DNA of 64,000 bases, from assembly GCF_003573695.1 (NCBI RefSeq), contig NW_020639929.1:3624406-3688405 (forward strand), written 5' to 3'. The stretch comes from Papaver somniferum. Lineage: Eukaryota; Streptophyta; Magnoliopsida; Ranunculales; Papaveraceae. Positions 32,725 through 45,000 of this stretch are shown here, piece by piece; positions within the stretch are counted from its first letter, which is position 1, and each line of letters begins with the position of its first letter. A model generated the notes under the pieces. The model was not told where the DNA came from. It saw nothing but the letters and a program-made list of their open reading frames with translations, and did not search any database. The position numbers and the translations under genes were made by a program.

Positions 32725-32845
32725 AGAATTTAAGATCACAGGTGCAATGAAGACTGACAGAAAATTTAAGATCACAGGTGCAATGAAGACTGACAGAGAA
32801 TTTAAGGTCACAGGTTCAATGAAGACAGACAGAAAATTTAAAGGC
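32725..32845. repeat. 39-bp repeat, three copies, in the Gypsy 3' region
   Basis: Three tandem units of AATTTAAGATCACAGGTGCA followed by ATGAAGACTGACAGA, slightly diverged, just upstream of the 5'UTR intron of the antisense gene. They fall in its likely leader or promoter. T-rich and CACTCTCTC-like sequence on the minus strand near 32870 could be the start region. Confidence 0.85.
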
Positions 32846-33085
32846 TGAAAAAAAGAATGAAAACTGAGAGAGTGTTTAGGAAGAATGAAATTAAATTTTC
32901 TTTCTATCCTTAAAATACCCGAAAGAAAGAGAAGGAAATTAAGGGAGGAATGGGAAACGTGCCCGTTACATAAGCAGTTAATGCACGAATAAAAGACGTG
33001 CCCAAGTATCTAGGAGAAGTTATTAGGAGTGAGAAGAATATGCGACGATAGTTTTTCTTCAAGGCACCCATTAGTCATTCAAGCC

Positions 33086-33101
33086 CGAAGAAAAGGGGCA
33101 A
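33086..33101 (+). other. Polypurine tract (putative)
   Basis: GAAGAAAAGGGGCAAA ends two bases before the 3' LTR, the standard position for plus-strand priming of a retrotransposon. Confidence 0.85.
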
Positions 33102-33103
33102 AT

Positions 33104-33960
33104 TGTGTACACATATATCTCACTATCAGACACGTGTATATAAAAAGGTACGTGGAAAGCATGCAGGTCAAAACATCAAAACATGATGCGTCACGAAACA
33201 CCAAATAAACCCCGAGGAGTTACTTTATCTCATCCCCAAAAGAGGAGCTAAGATCAACGGTGGAGAGAAAGTTAGCTGAAACGGACTGACAGGGGCAGAA
33301 GACACTTGCCTGACACGAGCAGACCCCTCAACTACCCACATTAAACACTCTGAGCAGTGTACGTGTCGACCAACCTGTGGAACGAGCGAGGATGCCTCTG
33401 CGGGATCAAGGGGCAAACGCAGACCTCCACGTGATGGACGCAAGGACACAAGAAGATAAGGTCCCAACGGTCTTCAGAGATGGGTCCCACGTTCTAACCT
33501 TATAAATACCCAATCTCCACCAAGAGGAAGGGGGATCAAAAATATCAGGAAGGGAAGGAGAGAGAGAGAGAGAAACAGTAAGGGTAAGTTAATCCCTTAG
33601 AGGAGAGAAACATGTAAACCCCAAAAGTCATTCAACTATTCGTGTAACCGTGAAGAACATAGTAAAACAATAAACCCCGTGGATGTAGGCCTTAGTGCTG
33701 AACCACGTAAACCTTGGTCTTATTTACATTTCAGCACTTTACATTCATTTAGCTCCGTGCATGTTTACTTATATATTTTGTTTTCCTTAATACTTATATC
33801 CCATGCACAAACGCCACGCATGGAGTTGTTGGATGAGGCCATGATAAACCCGAAGGTTTTGAGCCAATGAATCAACACCAGGGTACCATCATCATAATCT
33901 CTTTAGATGATAATGATTGATTGTGAGCGTTCGGACCCCCGCGTGGTTTGTGTGCTCACA
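33104..33960 (+). repeat. 3' LTR of the Gypsy element
   Basis: 857 bp with the same termini as the 5' LTR. By eye it differs at about ten single bases and by one extra GA unit. It is followed directly by the duplicated target CTCAT. Confidence 0.96.
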
Positions 33961-33965
33961 CTCAT

Positions 33966-34562
33966 AATACATGATTTACCGCTGGCTCATAATACACGTT
34001 GTTTTCGTCGGTTTTTGGTAGTTTCGGATGTCGATACACCCAATCTAGATCTACCTTTTTCTTTTCTTCTGAACTGAACTAGTTGAAACATGAACTTGCT
34101 TCAGGAGTTTGAAGTGGGAAAGTACGTATTGCAGTCCAGAAAGTACGTATCTACACACCCAATCTGGATCTACCTATTTTTATTCTGATGACTGAACTAG
34201 TTTAACTTGCTTCAGGAGTTTGAGAAAGTTACATATTGCAGTCCACAAAGGTTTCAGAATTCATATACAAGCAGGGGTTCAAATCCTAATTCATGTATGA
34301 CATCATTGTTCCAACCTTTTAAATTAATTGGATACCTGTTTTTTCATATATATATATATGCCGATCCCTATGATGCTGAACAGCCAAACATCATAGAAAT
34401 TATGAGTCATCTATGGGAAAAATAAGAAGAAGAAGGAAACAGCTTGACAAGGCTGGAAAAAAAGAAGAAAAAAAAAACGAGAAGCGCAATTTTGAATTTT
34501 TTTCATTGCTTTTTTAAGTTTTTTTACTGGAATAAAAGCAAGAGCAATTTTGAAAAATATTG
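33966..34562. other. Spacer with a ~120-bp tandem repeat, upstream of the F-box pseudogene
   Basis: CACCCAATCTAGATCTACCT ... GCTTCAGGAGTTTGA ... GTATTGCAGTCCA (about 34037-34140) recurs in diverged form at about 34157-34250. The rest is AT-rich with a TA-run near 34350. It may include the promoter of the former F-box gene. Confidence 0.65.
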
Positions 34563-36140
34563 ATGGGGAGAAGAGCACGACAAAGAATGTTTATGTGAAG
34601 ATTTCCCGAGGAGTTGATGATTGAAAGTATTCTGATGAGATTACCAGCCCGGACTCTAGCAATCTGTTGTTGGGTCAGTAAGTTATGGTACAATTCAATC
34701 TATAATAATTCAAGATTTTCTGTGATTCACAGTATTCAGAACAAAAATAAACTATTTCTAGTGTTTAATCTACTTAATGTATCCAGAGGCGGCAAGCGAA
34801 TCATGTACTTTTTCAGTTTATTAGGACGAGAAAAGGCCATGGATATTAGAGTTCTCTCAAGTCTGCGCATCAACAATATATATATATGAAATAGTGGGCT
34901 TTTGCAAATGGTTTAACTTGTGTGAATGTAGTCGGTGTACCTACTGATACAGTTGGTAGAATAACTGTTGTTAACCCTACCATGTGTGAATCACTTTCCC
35001 TCCGTTATTTACTTCCTACTGGGGGATATATCTATTTGTGTCATGGTTTTGGTTTTGATTCATTATCGCAAGTATACAAGGCTGTTACTCCTTCTGTTTT
35101 TGGAAAAGTGTTACTTTTACTTTTTAAATTTGGCCTATTTTTAGGCTAAAATGAAAAAGTGAAAGTATCACTTTTCCAGAAACGGAGGTAGTATTATTTT
35201 TACTTCAGAAGCCAGCACCGAGTTTCTTTGCATGGTTATTACATTTGGAACTATGTCATGGAGAAAGAAACTTACGAGTACTTTCGATATCTCACCACCA
35301 CCAGGTTCTTCTGGTTTTCCTAGTCAAATGGTCACTAGAGTTTCGAGAACGTTATGTTGACAAGCCACCTTTTGCAGGGGTGATCTTTTTTGAAGACGAA
35401 TAATAATAACATTGATATGTTGCTCTCTTTCGTTCTCCACAACGAGAAGATTCACTTCTTTTGACTCCCGACTGAATGTACTCTGACAGTTATAGCGACA
35501 ACTGAGCGTCAGTATTTGGAAGTTGATCATCTTCTGGAGTTTAAAGGATACCCTTGTATTGCACGTTCTGAGCGGATAACAACAAGATCCAAACTATGAT
35601 CACTGCGGCCATCATTGCAATTATCAGACAGGTGTTTGTTGTTGTTGTTACAAAGTTCATATGTATGTATTGAAGGACAAGGACAAACAAGTATGGAGCA
35701 GTGAGGAAACTTTCGATGTTCAGATTATGGATCAGGAAGGTTTACTACCAACTCCCCTCTGTCGGCACTTTGACAATTCTGCTGCTACACCTCCTACACG
35801 TATATTGACTTTCTCCGATCAGGTGTTATTGCATCGGTTTAATGGGGAACGTCTTATATTCTACAATTTACAAGAGAAGCATCTCAAGGTGGTGGAATGA
35901 ACCCGCTTCTACCCTAGAGCTTTTCAGACTAGGATGAATGAAAACCTAGAATGATGATAATATTTATTGCCCGTCCATGGATTATCAGCTGCACGCTCAA
36001 GTGGAGAAAATCATGACTCTGAAAACCTTCATTCCTAAAGGAGATACAACTATTGAATCTGACTCTGCTGACGAGATACTGCACATTATTAAGAACAAGA
36101 TAGAAAAAGGATGGCTGTCTACGGGAACAGAAACACATAC
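34563..36140 (+). pseudogene. F-box protein pseudogene with F-box-associated domain
   Basis: From the ATG at 34563 the frame meets an early TGA and then reads RFPEELMIESILMRLPARTL ... CCWVSKLWYNSI, a typical plant F-box. After frameshifts come NGLTCVNVVGVPTDTVGRIT, VVNPTMCESLSLRYLLPTGG and YIYLCHGFGFDSLSQVYKAV, the usual F-box-associated interaction domain of plant substrate receptors of SCF ubiquitin ligases. A MITE interrupts it after KAV. The domain then resumes with TEFLCMVITFGTMSWRKKLT and SPPPGSSGFPSQMVTRV, and later ILTFSDQVLLHRFNGERLIF. Several stops and shifts make it non-functional. The whole block lies inside the SPT5 pseudogene in the opposite orientation. Confidence 0.85.
35088..35191. 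mobile_element. Tc1/Mariner-type MITE, 104 bp
   Basis: Ends CTCCTTCTGTTTTTGGAAAA and TTTTCCAGAAACGGAGGTAG are inverted repeats, flanked by TA (35086-35087, 35192-35193). It is almost wholly palindromic. It splits the F-box-associated domain, so it arrived in the gene or pseudogene after that region formed. Confidence 0.9.
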
Positions 36141-36364
36141 TTTTTATGCTTTCTCTTAGTTATCCCGGTGGTCGATATGCTTAAACAGGTTTTCCAATCT
36201 ATTCACATTTATTAGTTGTTTAACTTATTTTGGTACAACTCTGATACGAGCATTTATTAGTTATTTTGGATGAAAGCAATCACAATGTTTTATTTTCTGG
36301 GGTTCGACATGAATTCCTGTCATTTAAACTTGGAGCTGATAGAAACAATTTCAGGGGTATATAC

Positions 36365-36535
36365 GAAATCGGAATTCATGAGATGGGGCGTCTGGAGGAA
36401 TGCCTTCTTAGTGACTTTTCTACCTTCTAATTTATCAGCAACAGCTTGTACATCAACCGCTGGGATTAACTTAACCATAATCCTTCTTCAAACTAACAAC
36501 TTTGTAATATCAACGGCTTTGCCTTAGGTTTCACC
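36365..36535 (-). pseudogene. SPT5-like pseudogene, N-proximal piece
   Basis: The minus strand reads KAVDITKLLV-stop-RRIMVKLIP, then AVDVQAVADKLEGRKVTKKA and FLQTPHLMN. This follows the plant SPT5 stretch KVVDVDNVRQRVTVKLIPRIDLQ.LA.KLDGREV.KKKAFVPPPRFMN. It stops exactly where the piece at 20226-20495 takes up in the same protein order. The two are now separated by the F-box block and the Gypsy element. Confidence 0.8.
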
Positions 36536-36539
36536 TGTT

Positions 36540-38700
36540 TGCCGCCCACAGTTTTCCTATTTACCAACAATCATTCGATAATACGAAACATTATTACATG
36601 TTGCTGAGAATAAGGTTAACATTTAAAAAGAAAGCTAACAGATAGAGCTCTAACAGATAAGTATGCCAACTTATCATTTACCCTTCTGTTTTTTTTTTCT
36701 TTCCTTAATAAATCTAACCTTTTGAGATTTAAAAAAAAAAAGGTCGGTGAGAATAAGCATGCAAGTTTTTTCTCTTATCCCGTGCATATTATCCTCTAGA
36801 CACGCGCTTATTATGCAAATAAAGGAATCATAAATGAGAAAAAGATAGACTAACAAGAGTTTGATGACTTGTGTATGTTTGATTCTACGAGAGTATAGAT
36901 TTAGGAAAATAATCGTATCATCAATTTATCAATAACATAACTTTGATAGTATGCCAATTTGTGAACAACCTTAGATCCAGTGAGGTACTAGAGGGAACTA
37001 AAATGTTGAAAGCTATTTAGTTAATCATTTCGTGGACGGCAATCACCTGAAAGTATTTGGTTTTTGCCTTTTCTTTTTAATAACTGTTATTTAATGGATC
37101 CATTGTAGGAAAGTTGACGCCTCAAAAATCATAAAGAAACTAATCAAGGATTAAACCAAATGTAGTTCACAAAACTTTGTGAGCTTACATGTTTTTATTT
37201 TGATATACAAGAAAAATCTACGAAGACCTTTGTTTTTGGTAAGCCCGGAACTGGAACTCGCAATTCAAATATGTTGGCATGGTCTCAAATTGGAGGGAAT
37301 TCTGTGTTTAGATTAATCAAGGGAACTTCTATTTGACTGTTGAAAATAACCAGAGAACACCTTCGAAACTCAAACTTGATAGTAAGCCGTACATTTCGTG
37401 CTGAGATGTGACGATTTCAATTTGGTTTTAAGAATTTCTGTTGGTTTCATTAAACTACGAGATGATATTGTTGTTTTTTTATTAATTTATTCAAGCATTC
37501 AAATTATATTTAGGTTACAATTCAAGAACGCAACTACGGTGAGCATTAGATACTTACCCCATAGCATAAGTATTCATTTTAAGGAGGAAATATTTTCTTT
37601 AAATTTGAGCATAAGATGGTTTCAAGATTTCAGTTTGTCATAAAATTATTGTACCAATGATGAAAATATGTCGTTAAAAAGGTATAATCAGAGGAATAGA
37701 AATTCAAAATTGATATTTCTCCTTGTTTCCATGAAAAATCAAGTATGGACAAATGAAATAAATTTTCCTTGCCAACTGAGTCATTGACTTCAAAAATGTT
37801 CTCCTAATCCTAACTACTGATTTTATGCCCTAAACATCCTTCACCTAATTTGTTTTTTCCTGACTCATCTGACTCGTGTGAATCTGATTTGTCTGAATTT
37901 GACTGAAATCACTTAACTCATCTGAATGTGATTCGATATTGTTTGTTGTTTGAGTCAGTCAAATTTGTTCCCATAAATCATGAGTATTTTATCACTTGAC
38001 TCAAATGGGTCCGAATAAAAATTTAAATCCGACTCAAATCGCGAGTCAGATCTGACTAAAAAAAGCGACCTAACATCTGACTCTGACCGAGACAGATTCA
38101 AACGCCGAATCAGGAAAAAACAAACTTACTCTTACTCCTTTGTCTCTTGTTTTTTTATAGAGGAGAATATTTCCTTTTTGTTATAAATTCTTTTGGTCCT
38201 GCCAGGCCGAACATAATAAGCTAAATCACTGGGAATAAGCATGTCCATTATTTATGTCATCACGCTCTTGGTTTTTTATGGACATGAAATTTTTATGCCA
38301 AGTAAGGGAAAAAATCATAAAGGGTGAAAATAAATTAAGAAACGTGAATGTTTAGTTTTGCGAAATATAAACGGATGGGAAAAATTGCACCACTACAGGT
38401 CCATCCTCGTTATCATAACTTCGATATCCATATTTGTGAAGAAGAGAACTGATTGAGCGAGAGGCTGGTGGAAACTAAAGTTTTAGTTATTGGCTACCAG
38501 CAACTGGGACATGTTAGGTACAAAGCCGGACTGCAACATCCCTCATGTTAGGGTTGTTTTTTTAATTGGATTGGGTGAATAAGTAACTCATTAGGGTTGT
38601 TGTTTTAGATATATCAACTGCTCGTTCTTATATCAACTGCTCGTTCTTATACAGGAGTATAGCACATTTAAGATTTGAAGAAAAATTGAATTAATATCTA
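36540..38700. other. AT-rich intergenic spacer
   Basis: No gene recognised; frames of up to 85 codons have no supporting features. It holds a TGACTCA-rich patch (separate entry), a 20-bp tandem duplicate TATCAACTGCTCGTTCTTA at about 38616-38655, and two diverged copies of a dispersed motif (CATAACTTTGATA ... GGAACTAAAAT near 36935-37010, and a related form near 38415-38485) that recurs near 63015-63085. Confidence 0.6.
37855..38085. repeat. TGACTC/GAGTCA-rich patch
   Basis: At least ten copies of TGACTC, TGAATC-like or their complements occur within 230 bp, for example CTGACTCATCTGACTCGTGT, TTGAGTCAGTC and CGCGAGTCAGATCTGAC. It looks like a diverged short-unit tandem repeat rather than a coding region. 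Confidence 0.6.
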
Positions 38701-40843
38701 CACTTTTGTTATAGGGAGGGGGGTTTTGGATCAAGGGAGTGAGACACTCGTGCTCAACTCACCTAATATGACCTATTCAATAATTTTCTATGATCCGGAC
38801 AAAACTAACCCTCACAAAATCCCGTTTCAAAACAAAAGTCTTACTTCATCTTCCTATTAAGTATTAACTACTGTGAAGAACACTCATTATAAAACCTGAA
38901 TCCCATATTCATACTTTCATCTATGATTCATCTTATCAAAACCATCAAGATTTTGAATACTTCATCAACAAACTTTATCCTCAGAAAAGGTATGAAGAAA
39001 CGGATGGGTGAACATCTAGATTATGAAGGTTGGGAACAATTTTTCAAAGCCAAATAAACAAATAAAACATTTTGTGAATCTGTCTTTAAAGTGTACCGGA
39101 GTTTTCTAGTGATTAAGTCATGATTCTCTCCCTTTTTTAAGTATCATTGTAAAGAAGAAAAAAAATCAGTCTGGAAACCTTGGTTCGTTCGTTCCAGAAA
39201 AAGAGAAATCAAATATTTACATTCAATAAGGAACGTGAATACCAGATATCTCTACCATGCAAGTGCTGGTGAAATGTAACTTTTCACTACCACTATGGTG
39301 TCGGTGAAATAGTACATTTCATTTCCATAACACTGACGGTGAAATATAAAACTGAAGGTTTTTGGGTTTAGAGAATGAATACAAACGTCGTAAAATGGCG
39401 TGAAAGAATTGCAGTGAAGAATTGTTAAACGTGGTTCAGTTGTGTGCTGTGAAAGAAGTGTTAAACTTGTGAAAGTCACTTCAAAAGTATTCTTGAAATG
39501 TGTATACAATTCAGTACATGTATTAACTTTTTTTTTCTTTTGTTGCCTGAATCATTTTTCGAAATTTAGATAAGTGTCCCTGATCGATCATTCCCGCCAT
39601 TTAACTTGATGTATCTCGTTCTCATGCTCGTTTATAGCAGTAATAGAGAAACCTGATATCTCTTCACTTTAGGTGGACAAGTAAACAAAAATCTCTGGAA
39701 ATAAGCTATGTATGTTTTCATTTGTGACACTATATACTATTTAAAGCAGATGTAGTTTGACCACATACTCAAAGCAAATTTGGATTGATTACAAAGTCAA
39801 AATATGATAACCGTGTGATGTTATCAAATATTTTCTCTTTTTGATCATCTCTTGGTGTGGAAGAGTTGATCAAGAGAGACCGTTCTTTCAAGAGGGAAAA
39901 AAAGTAGAGATATGATGTCATCCTGATTTTGATATGTCGTTCATAATGTTTGCAACAAAGAGGTGCTCTTGAAGAACTTTGAATTTGCATCACTTATACG
40001 TACATCAAATTCAGTTTCATCAGTTCTCTAAGCCTGCGGCACTAAATTCTGAAACACAACAATCAAATCTATTTAAAATAACTTACTAACAATCAAAAAT
40101 TGATGGGAAAATGATATAATGATGATCAAGCAGTCATTAGTAAGCAAGATGTTAGTCACTGTATGATCTCTGGAGTCTTAATCTTTAGTCATTAATAATC
40201 TGAATCTCTAGTCTCTTGTCTTTTACATGTGAAAATCTTCTCCAAACTAGATGTGAATGCTAAAGCACGGCCATGTTTAATAGCTCTAGAATCTTTTACG
40301 ATAGTCTCGAGCATAAATTGGATTCTCGTTCACCCTGGATAGTGAGGTATGTTGGCTTCTCGTTTACTAGAGTGAAGGAGAACCCAATTTAAAAAACCTC
40401 CGGAATTTTTACTGAACTGTTATTTGGGCGGAATTTAATTACACGATATCTTTGCTTAATGAGTACTCTTTAAGCCTGAAGCTCATAAGAATTCATGTCC
40501 TGTTTAATACTAGAGCTTGAGGGAACTTATATTGGACCTCATGGAGTATGATATCAGAATTCGCAGGTTTTGCTGCCTGAGAATTAAGGTTATCAAATGA
40601 CAACTTGAACAACACCCGAAGATGATTTGGTTGAAATTCAAAAAAAAAATTGAAAAATGCTTCTAGGGTTTGTTCTTCGGCGTTGGAGTTAGGAGGAAGA
40701 AGATAGAAAATTTTGTTGAGTTTGAAACATCTGTGTTAGTCGAGGTCCGATTCAATAGAGAGTTTAGGCTCGGTTTCATTTAATGGGTTGAGTACAAGTT
40801 TCCCACTCCCTTGATCTGAAAACCCCATCCTACAACAAAAGTG
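38701..40843. mobile_element. Non-autonomous DNA transposon with ~75-bp terminal inverted repeats
   Basis: The left end CACTTTTGTTATAGGGAGGG ... GATCAAGGGAGTGAGACACT and the right end read in reverse (CACTTTTGTTGTAGGATGGG ... GATCAAGGGAGTGGGAAACT) match for ~75 bp. Flanks are AATATCTA (38693-38700) and AATATCTG (40844-40851), an 8-bp duplication with one mismatch. The 8-bp size suggests hAT or Mutator. Internal frames are under 90 codons and show no transposase, so it would need a partner element. Confidence 0.8.
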
Positions 40844-40851
40844 AATATCTG

Positions 40852-41219
40852 TATGTGCAAAATTTAAAAATGAATTCAGTTTTTTACCGCCTTGGTTGAC
40901 TTAAACTCCGACTGACGATGAACCCTCTTGTAAAAAAGCTTAAATGATAACAACCGTGAATTTCGAGCTTATTCATGATTATATTTTTAATTGTAATGTC
41001 CATACGTTGCTTAATTGCAGTGTCCATGTGTTGTTTTGATTTTCCTTTTGACATGGTGGGTTTTATGTATCAAATATAAAATAGCTTTTCGCTCAATTCA
41101 TTGTCACCTGACTTATGTGGGAGCATTATTTTTTTATTTTTTATTTTTTTTATGCTAATGTGGGAACATTATTTAAACGGGTGAATTTTAATACAATCGG
41201 AGGACAGCGTATGTACCGT
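40852..41219. other. Short AT-rich spacer before the Mutator-like element
   Basis: Nothing recognised. It contains T/A runs (41129-41150) and ends in TTCCTAAA, the left target duplication of the next element. Confidence 0.6.
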
Positions 41220-41227
41220 TTCCTAAA

Positions 41228-41275
41228 GAACCCTGATTTTGGGCATATCTAAATCTTTTTAGGCATACAAAATAA
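41228..41275 (+). repeat. Left terminal inverted repeat of the MULE
   Basis: GAACCCTGATTTTGGGCATA is identical to the reversed right end. The following TCTAAATCTTTTTAGGCATAC aligns with mismatches to CTGAAATCTTTCTACGCATAC. Confidence 0.9.
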
Positions 41276-41715
41276 TAGTCTTAACATGTGTGATCTTATA
41301 AGGGATATCCTATGGATAGTTCAATTACCTATATGCCCTTAAATCTTTTAAATTACTAATATATCCCTAACTCTTTTTCTTCTTCCTCCTCCACAGCCGA
41401 ACCCACCATTCTCTTCTTCTTCTTTTTTTTTCATCGTATCATCGCCGAAATTTAATCGTCGATTCGTGAAAATTTAGTCGACGATTAAACTCATCTATAT
41501 AATGGGTCATCATAATCCAGTATCTCTTTCTAATCGATCGATTGAACAACCTACTGAAGAAGAAGAAGATTTAGAGTGTGAAGAACAAACTCAAAATCAA
41601 CCACAAAATCAACCGGAAGAAGAGATTGAAGAAGAACCAACTCCGGAAATGAGAATAAGAAGGTTAGTTCTACAAACCCATCTCGTCAAAAACATGTTTG
41701 TGCGGCGGTTACAGG

Positions 41716-42025
41716 GTATGGTTCGGCGTAAAAAAACCTTAGATGTGCGCCGAGCTGTTCCTGAAACTGAACCCTGAAAGTACATATGAACGGCTCGGCT
41801 TAAAATGCAAATCTGTTTTGAGCCGAACTTAATGACACAGAGCCTTGTATTTAGTATCGGCTTATTCGATGGTGTTAGTTTTGTGCCGAATAAATGTTTT
41901 TCGAATTTCAGAAATTTTGCATGTGCTTAGGATCGGCTTATATGGTAGTATTAGTTTTGTGCCGAATAAATGTTTTGTGAATTTCAGAAATTTTGCATGT
42001 GCTTAGGATCGGCTTGTATGGTTGT
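41716..42025. repeat. TTCGGCTTA...GCCGAA motif array, intron 1 of the PMD gene (left part)
   Basis: Units of ~75-80 bp such as GATCGGCTTATATGGTAGTA-TTAGTTTTGTGCCGAATAAA repeat three times up to the solo LTR. The third unit is split by the LTR and resumes at 45447. Confidence 0.85.
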
Positions 42026-45000
42026 TGTAAAGACCCTCAAGCACGTTAACGCAATTAGACCGGTCAAGAGACGTTTTAGTCGATAATAACTCGATTAGTT
42101 TGACGCGAACTTCAATTAATAAGAATTAATCTAACAACGATTTAGATACAAAATTAGTATCGCTGAATAGGTATTGAAAAGTTATGCATAATGGACTACT
42201 CGCACGTGTCATTCGGACATTGGGTGAAGAAGATTTATCAATTTTTTTTTGGAGGGTAACATTGTCATTTCGAATATTACCTTGTGGCTGCACGTGTCGA
42301 TTGAGTGGGTGTCTCAGAAAATCTGGTCGGCCTTATCTACACCTAATCGAGAAGATCAACTCGTTCTTCTTTTCTTTCTTCTTAACTTCTTCTTCATTCT
42401 TCTTTCTCCTTCTCTTTCTTTCTTTCTTCCCTGTTCTTCTTCTGTTTTTGATTTCGAGAATCAATTCATGATTATGAGTTAATGTAAAGATGGAAAAGAT
42501 CGAAGGTTAGTTGATAGTGGTAGTTTTGGTTTATACGGTGAAATCAAACCCAGCGGAAAAGGTGAAACAAAGAATTATAATTAGGGTTCCAGAAATATGA
42601 AATCGACTGAATATTTATAGGATATTAAGGATGAAATTGAGTTCTTAATACCGAAAGAATGAAGGGGTTGTTATGCAATTGAAGTTATGAATATTTTTGA
42701 TGAAAAATCATCGAGTTAGGGTTTGTACGAAATTAGAGAAGCTTTAGAAGAATGGAACTGATGTTTAAGAAAGGTGGTTTGAAGATGGGTATTGTGTTAA
42801 TTTGACAGTTGAGGTGTTGAGTTGATAATAAGTGAATTAAAGTTTGTAATAATTTCTGAAGAAGATTCATAAGACGAAATTGAAAGATTAGTAGATTAAT
42901 TGGAGGTGGGTTAATGTGAATTTAAGAGTTAAGATTGAAGAATAACTAAGTTTGATAGTTAGAGTTTTGTATTTGAAGCTCAGATGGAGGATTCAAGTTA
43001 CTAATGGAGTTGGGTTTGAATTGTCTTTTTATAAGAAGATGATGAAGTTGTTATGAGTTATGAACCGGTTAGTGTTTAAGAAAAATAGTTTTGAGGTAAT
43101 TGTTCTCCTTTGTGATCTTAGTTAAGTTTTGCAAATTGTGTTGTTGAATCTATGGATTTATCTGTAGGCAGAGAAGTCCATAATTGAGATTGGGTAATTA
43201 TTGTTGTTAGGAAGATTATGTTGTTGATTGAATTCAGAATCTGTTGGATGAATACTAAGTAGTTGCAGGTGGTGTATGGAAAGTGAATGAGTTTAGCATT
43301 ATACTTGAATTTGTTGTTATAGCTGGAACTTGGACTGTGGTTTGAATTTAGGTTAAATTATTGAGATAAGAAGTGATATGAACTGGAATTCTAGATGTAG
43401 CTGAGATATATAGAATTACAGTGAATCTGGTATGGGTTGGGTTCGTACATGAAGTGTATTTGCTGAAAAATGTTATGATGTAAAACTTGGTACGAGTCGG
43501 ATGAACTAGAATTGCGAGAATGTGAAGTTAGAGGTGTGTTGGTGCTGAGATGAACTGCAGGTGATGTTGGTATGGTAAGTACAGGGTTTTGGAGATGTTA
43601 AAGGAGTTGAATTGCAGGTTTGAGAAGTTGCAGTTGGGGGTAGGACTAGTGGCTCAAGAAGTGTTAGATGAACTTAGTATTGGAGATATATTAGGTATTG
43701 TCTTGACTGTTGCAAATGAAGAAAATCAATGAACTGTAAATCAGTTGAAGAATGAACTTAGTCGATGGATTGACTACAACTGATTAATTGTGTTTATAGA
43801 ATGAGTGTGGCTTCGTACTGCATCTGCAGGTAAAGCTTAATTATCATTGTATATATTGAATTCTAGAATTCTATTATTATTAATAGTTTGTGTTTTCTTC
43901 ATTTGAATAGAATTAGATAGGTTGTATACTTATAATTACAAATTGGATTAGGATGTTAGTCATCCCTGTCATTCTAGCTGACTCAATATGTCTAATTGAC
44001 TTGGTGTATTTGACTGAGTTAACTCAGTAACTAGAACCGACCAAGCTTGACTCAGTAGACCTTGAACGATTTGACTCAGTTAACCATTTGACCGTCCCTG
44101 ACTGTTTGTTGACTCCTTTGACCGTCAGTTTGACCGTTGGTTGACTCAGGTTGACTGGACCTTAGTTAATGGGCTTGTTAGTGGATTTGGGCTTAGAGTT
44201 AATTTTCTTAATGAACATGAATTTGACCCTTGTGATCCGAATTGACCTACGGTTCCTTCTACAAAGTTGTAGATATTCTTATACTTAGCTAATGGACTAT
44301 AGAACTAATCTAATTAAATTAGTAAGGTTCCTTCTACAAAGATGTAGATATTCTTATACTTAGCTAATGGACTATAAAACTAATCTAATTAAATTAGTAA
44401 GCCTTAGATTTGCTAAAGATAGATAAATAAAATGTGTCAAACCTTAAACGGGCCTAGAATCATAAGAAAGACTTGTATGATTCTTGTGTGAGCCTTTTTG
44501 GCTAGATTCTTAGACTTCTTGTGTGATTAACAATTAGTCTATATTAACAACGATCGAGTCAAGGATGAACCAGTGGATCGTGGATCTCAAGGTAGGCGTG
44601 GCTTGTCATCAAAAGAGCTGGGAATACTTTTAACTCTTTTGAAACCATTGTTGTTTCTTTTACAAAAGTTTATGTTTAACAAACTCATGCATCGTCAGTT
44701 TGTGTATTTCTTGCATCGTTTAGTTTGTAGTATGATTTTTCTGTTGATTCTGTGAATCTTTCCATGAAATAGAAAGGACCTGTAATGTTTTGTTATCAAT
44801 ATGAATTGTTATGGGAAATGAGAATTTCCACGTGTGGTATATAGGATATGCTCCTTTATTTATATCTACATGAATTCAGCTTTTATGCTTATTAGGTGTG
44901 GAACAACCCGGCAGCAATATAGCTATGTAGGTGTGGAAAAACCCGGCATCACTATTATATATTGTTTGAAGAAGGAGTTTGTCCATATACATGTTTGTGC

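Larger units (their letters stand above)
20502..33960 (+). mobile_element. Ty3/Gypsy LTR retrotransposon, Tat lineage, nearly complete (13.5 kb)
   Basis: Two LTRs (855 and 857 bp) enclose gag-protease, pol with reverse transcriptase, two RNase H domains and integrase, then an antisense gene. The target duplication CTCAT is perfect (20497-20501 and 33961-33965). The second, aRNH-type RNase H after the first, the YVDDMLVKS reverse-transcriptase motif and the antisense frame between pol and the 3' LTR place it in the Tat (Ogre/Retand/Grande-like) group. I count about ten substitutions and one 2-bp indel between the LTRs (~1.2%), so insertion is recent, probably well under a million years at usual plant LTR rates. 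The plus-strand frame is broken only by two UAG codons, one of them probably functional. It inserted between SPT5 remnants and the F-box block. Confidence 0.96.

Noticed and set aside
20623..33467. 80-codon minus frame present in both LTRs of the Gypsy element
   Set aside because: It is an LTR shadow frame copied with the LTR; it lacks its own promoter or homology.
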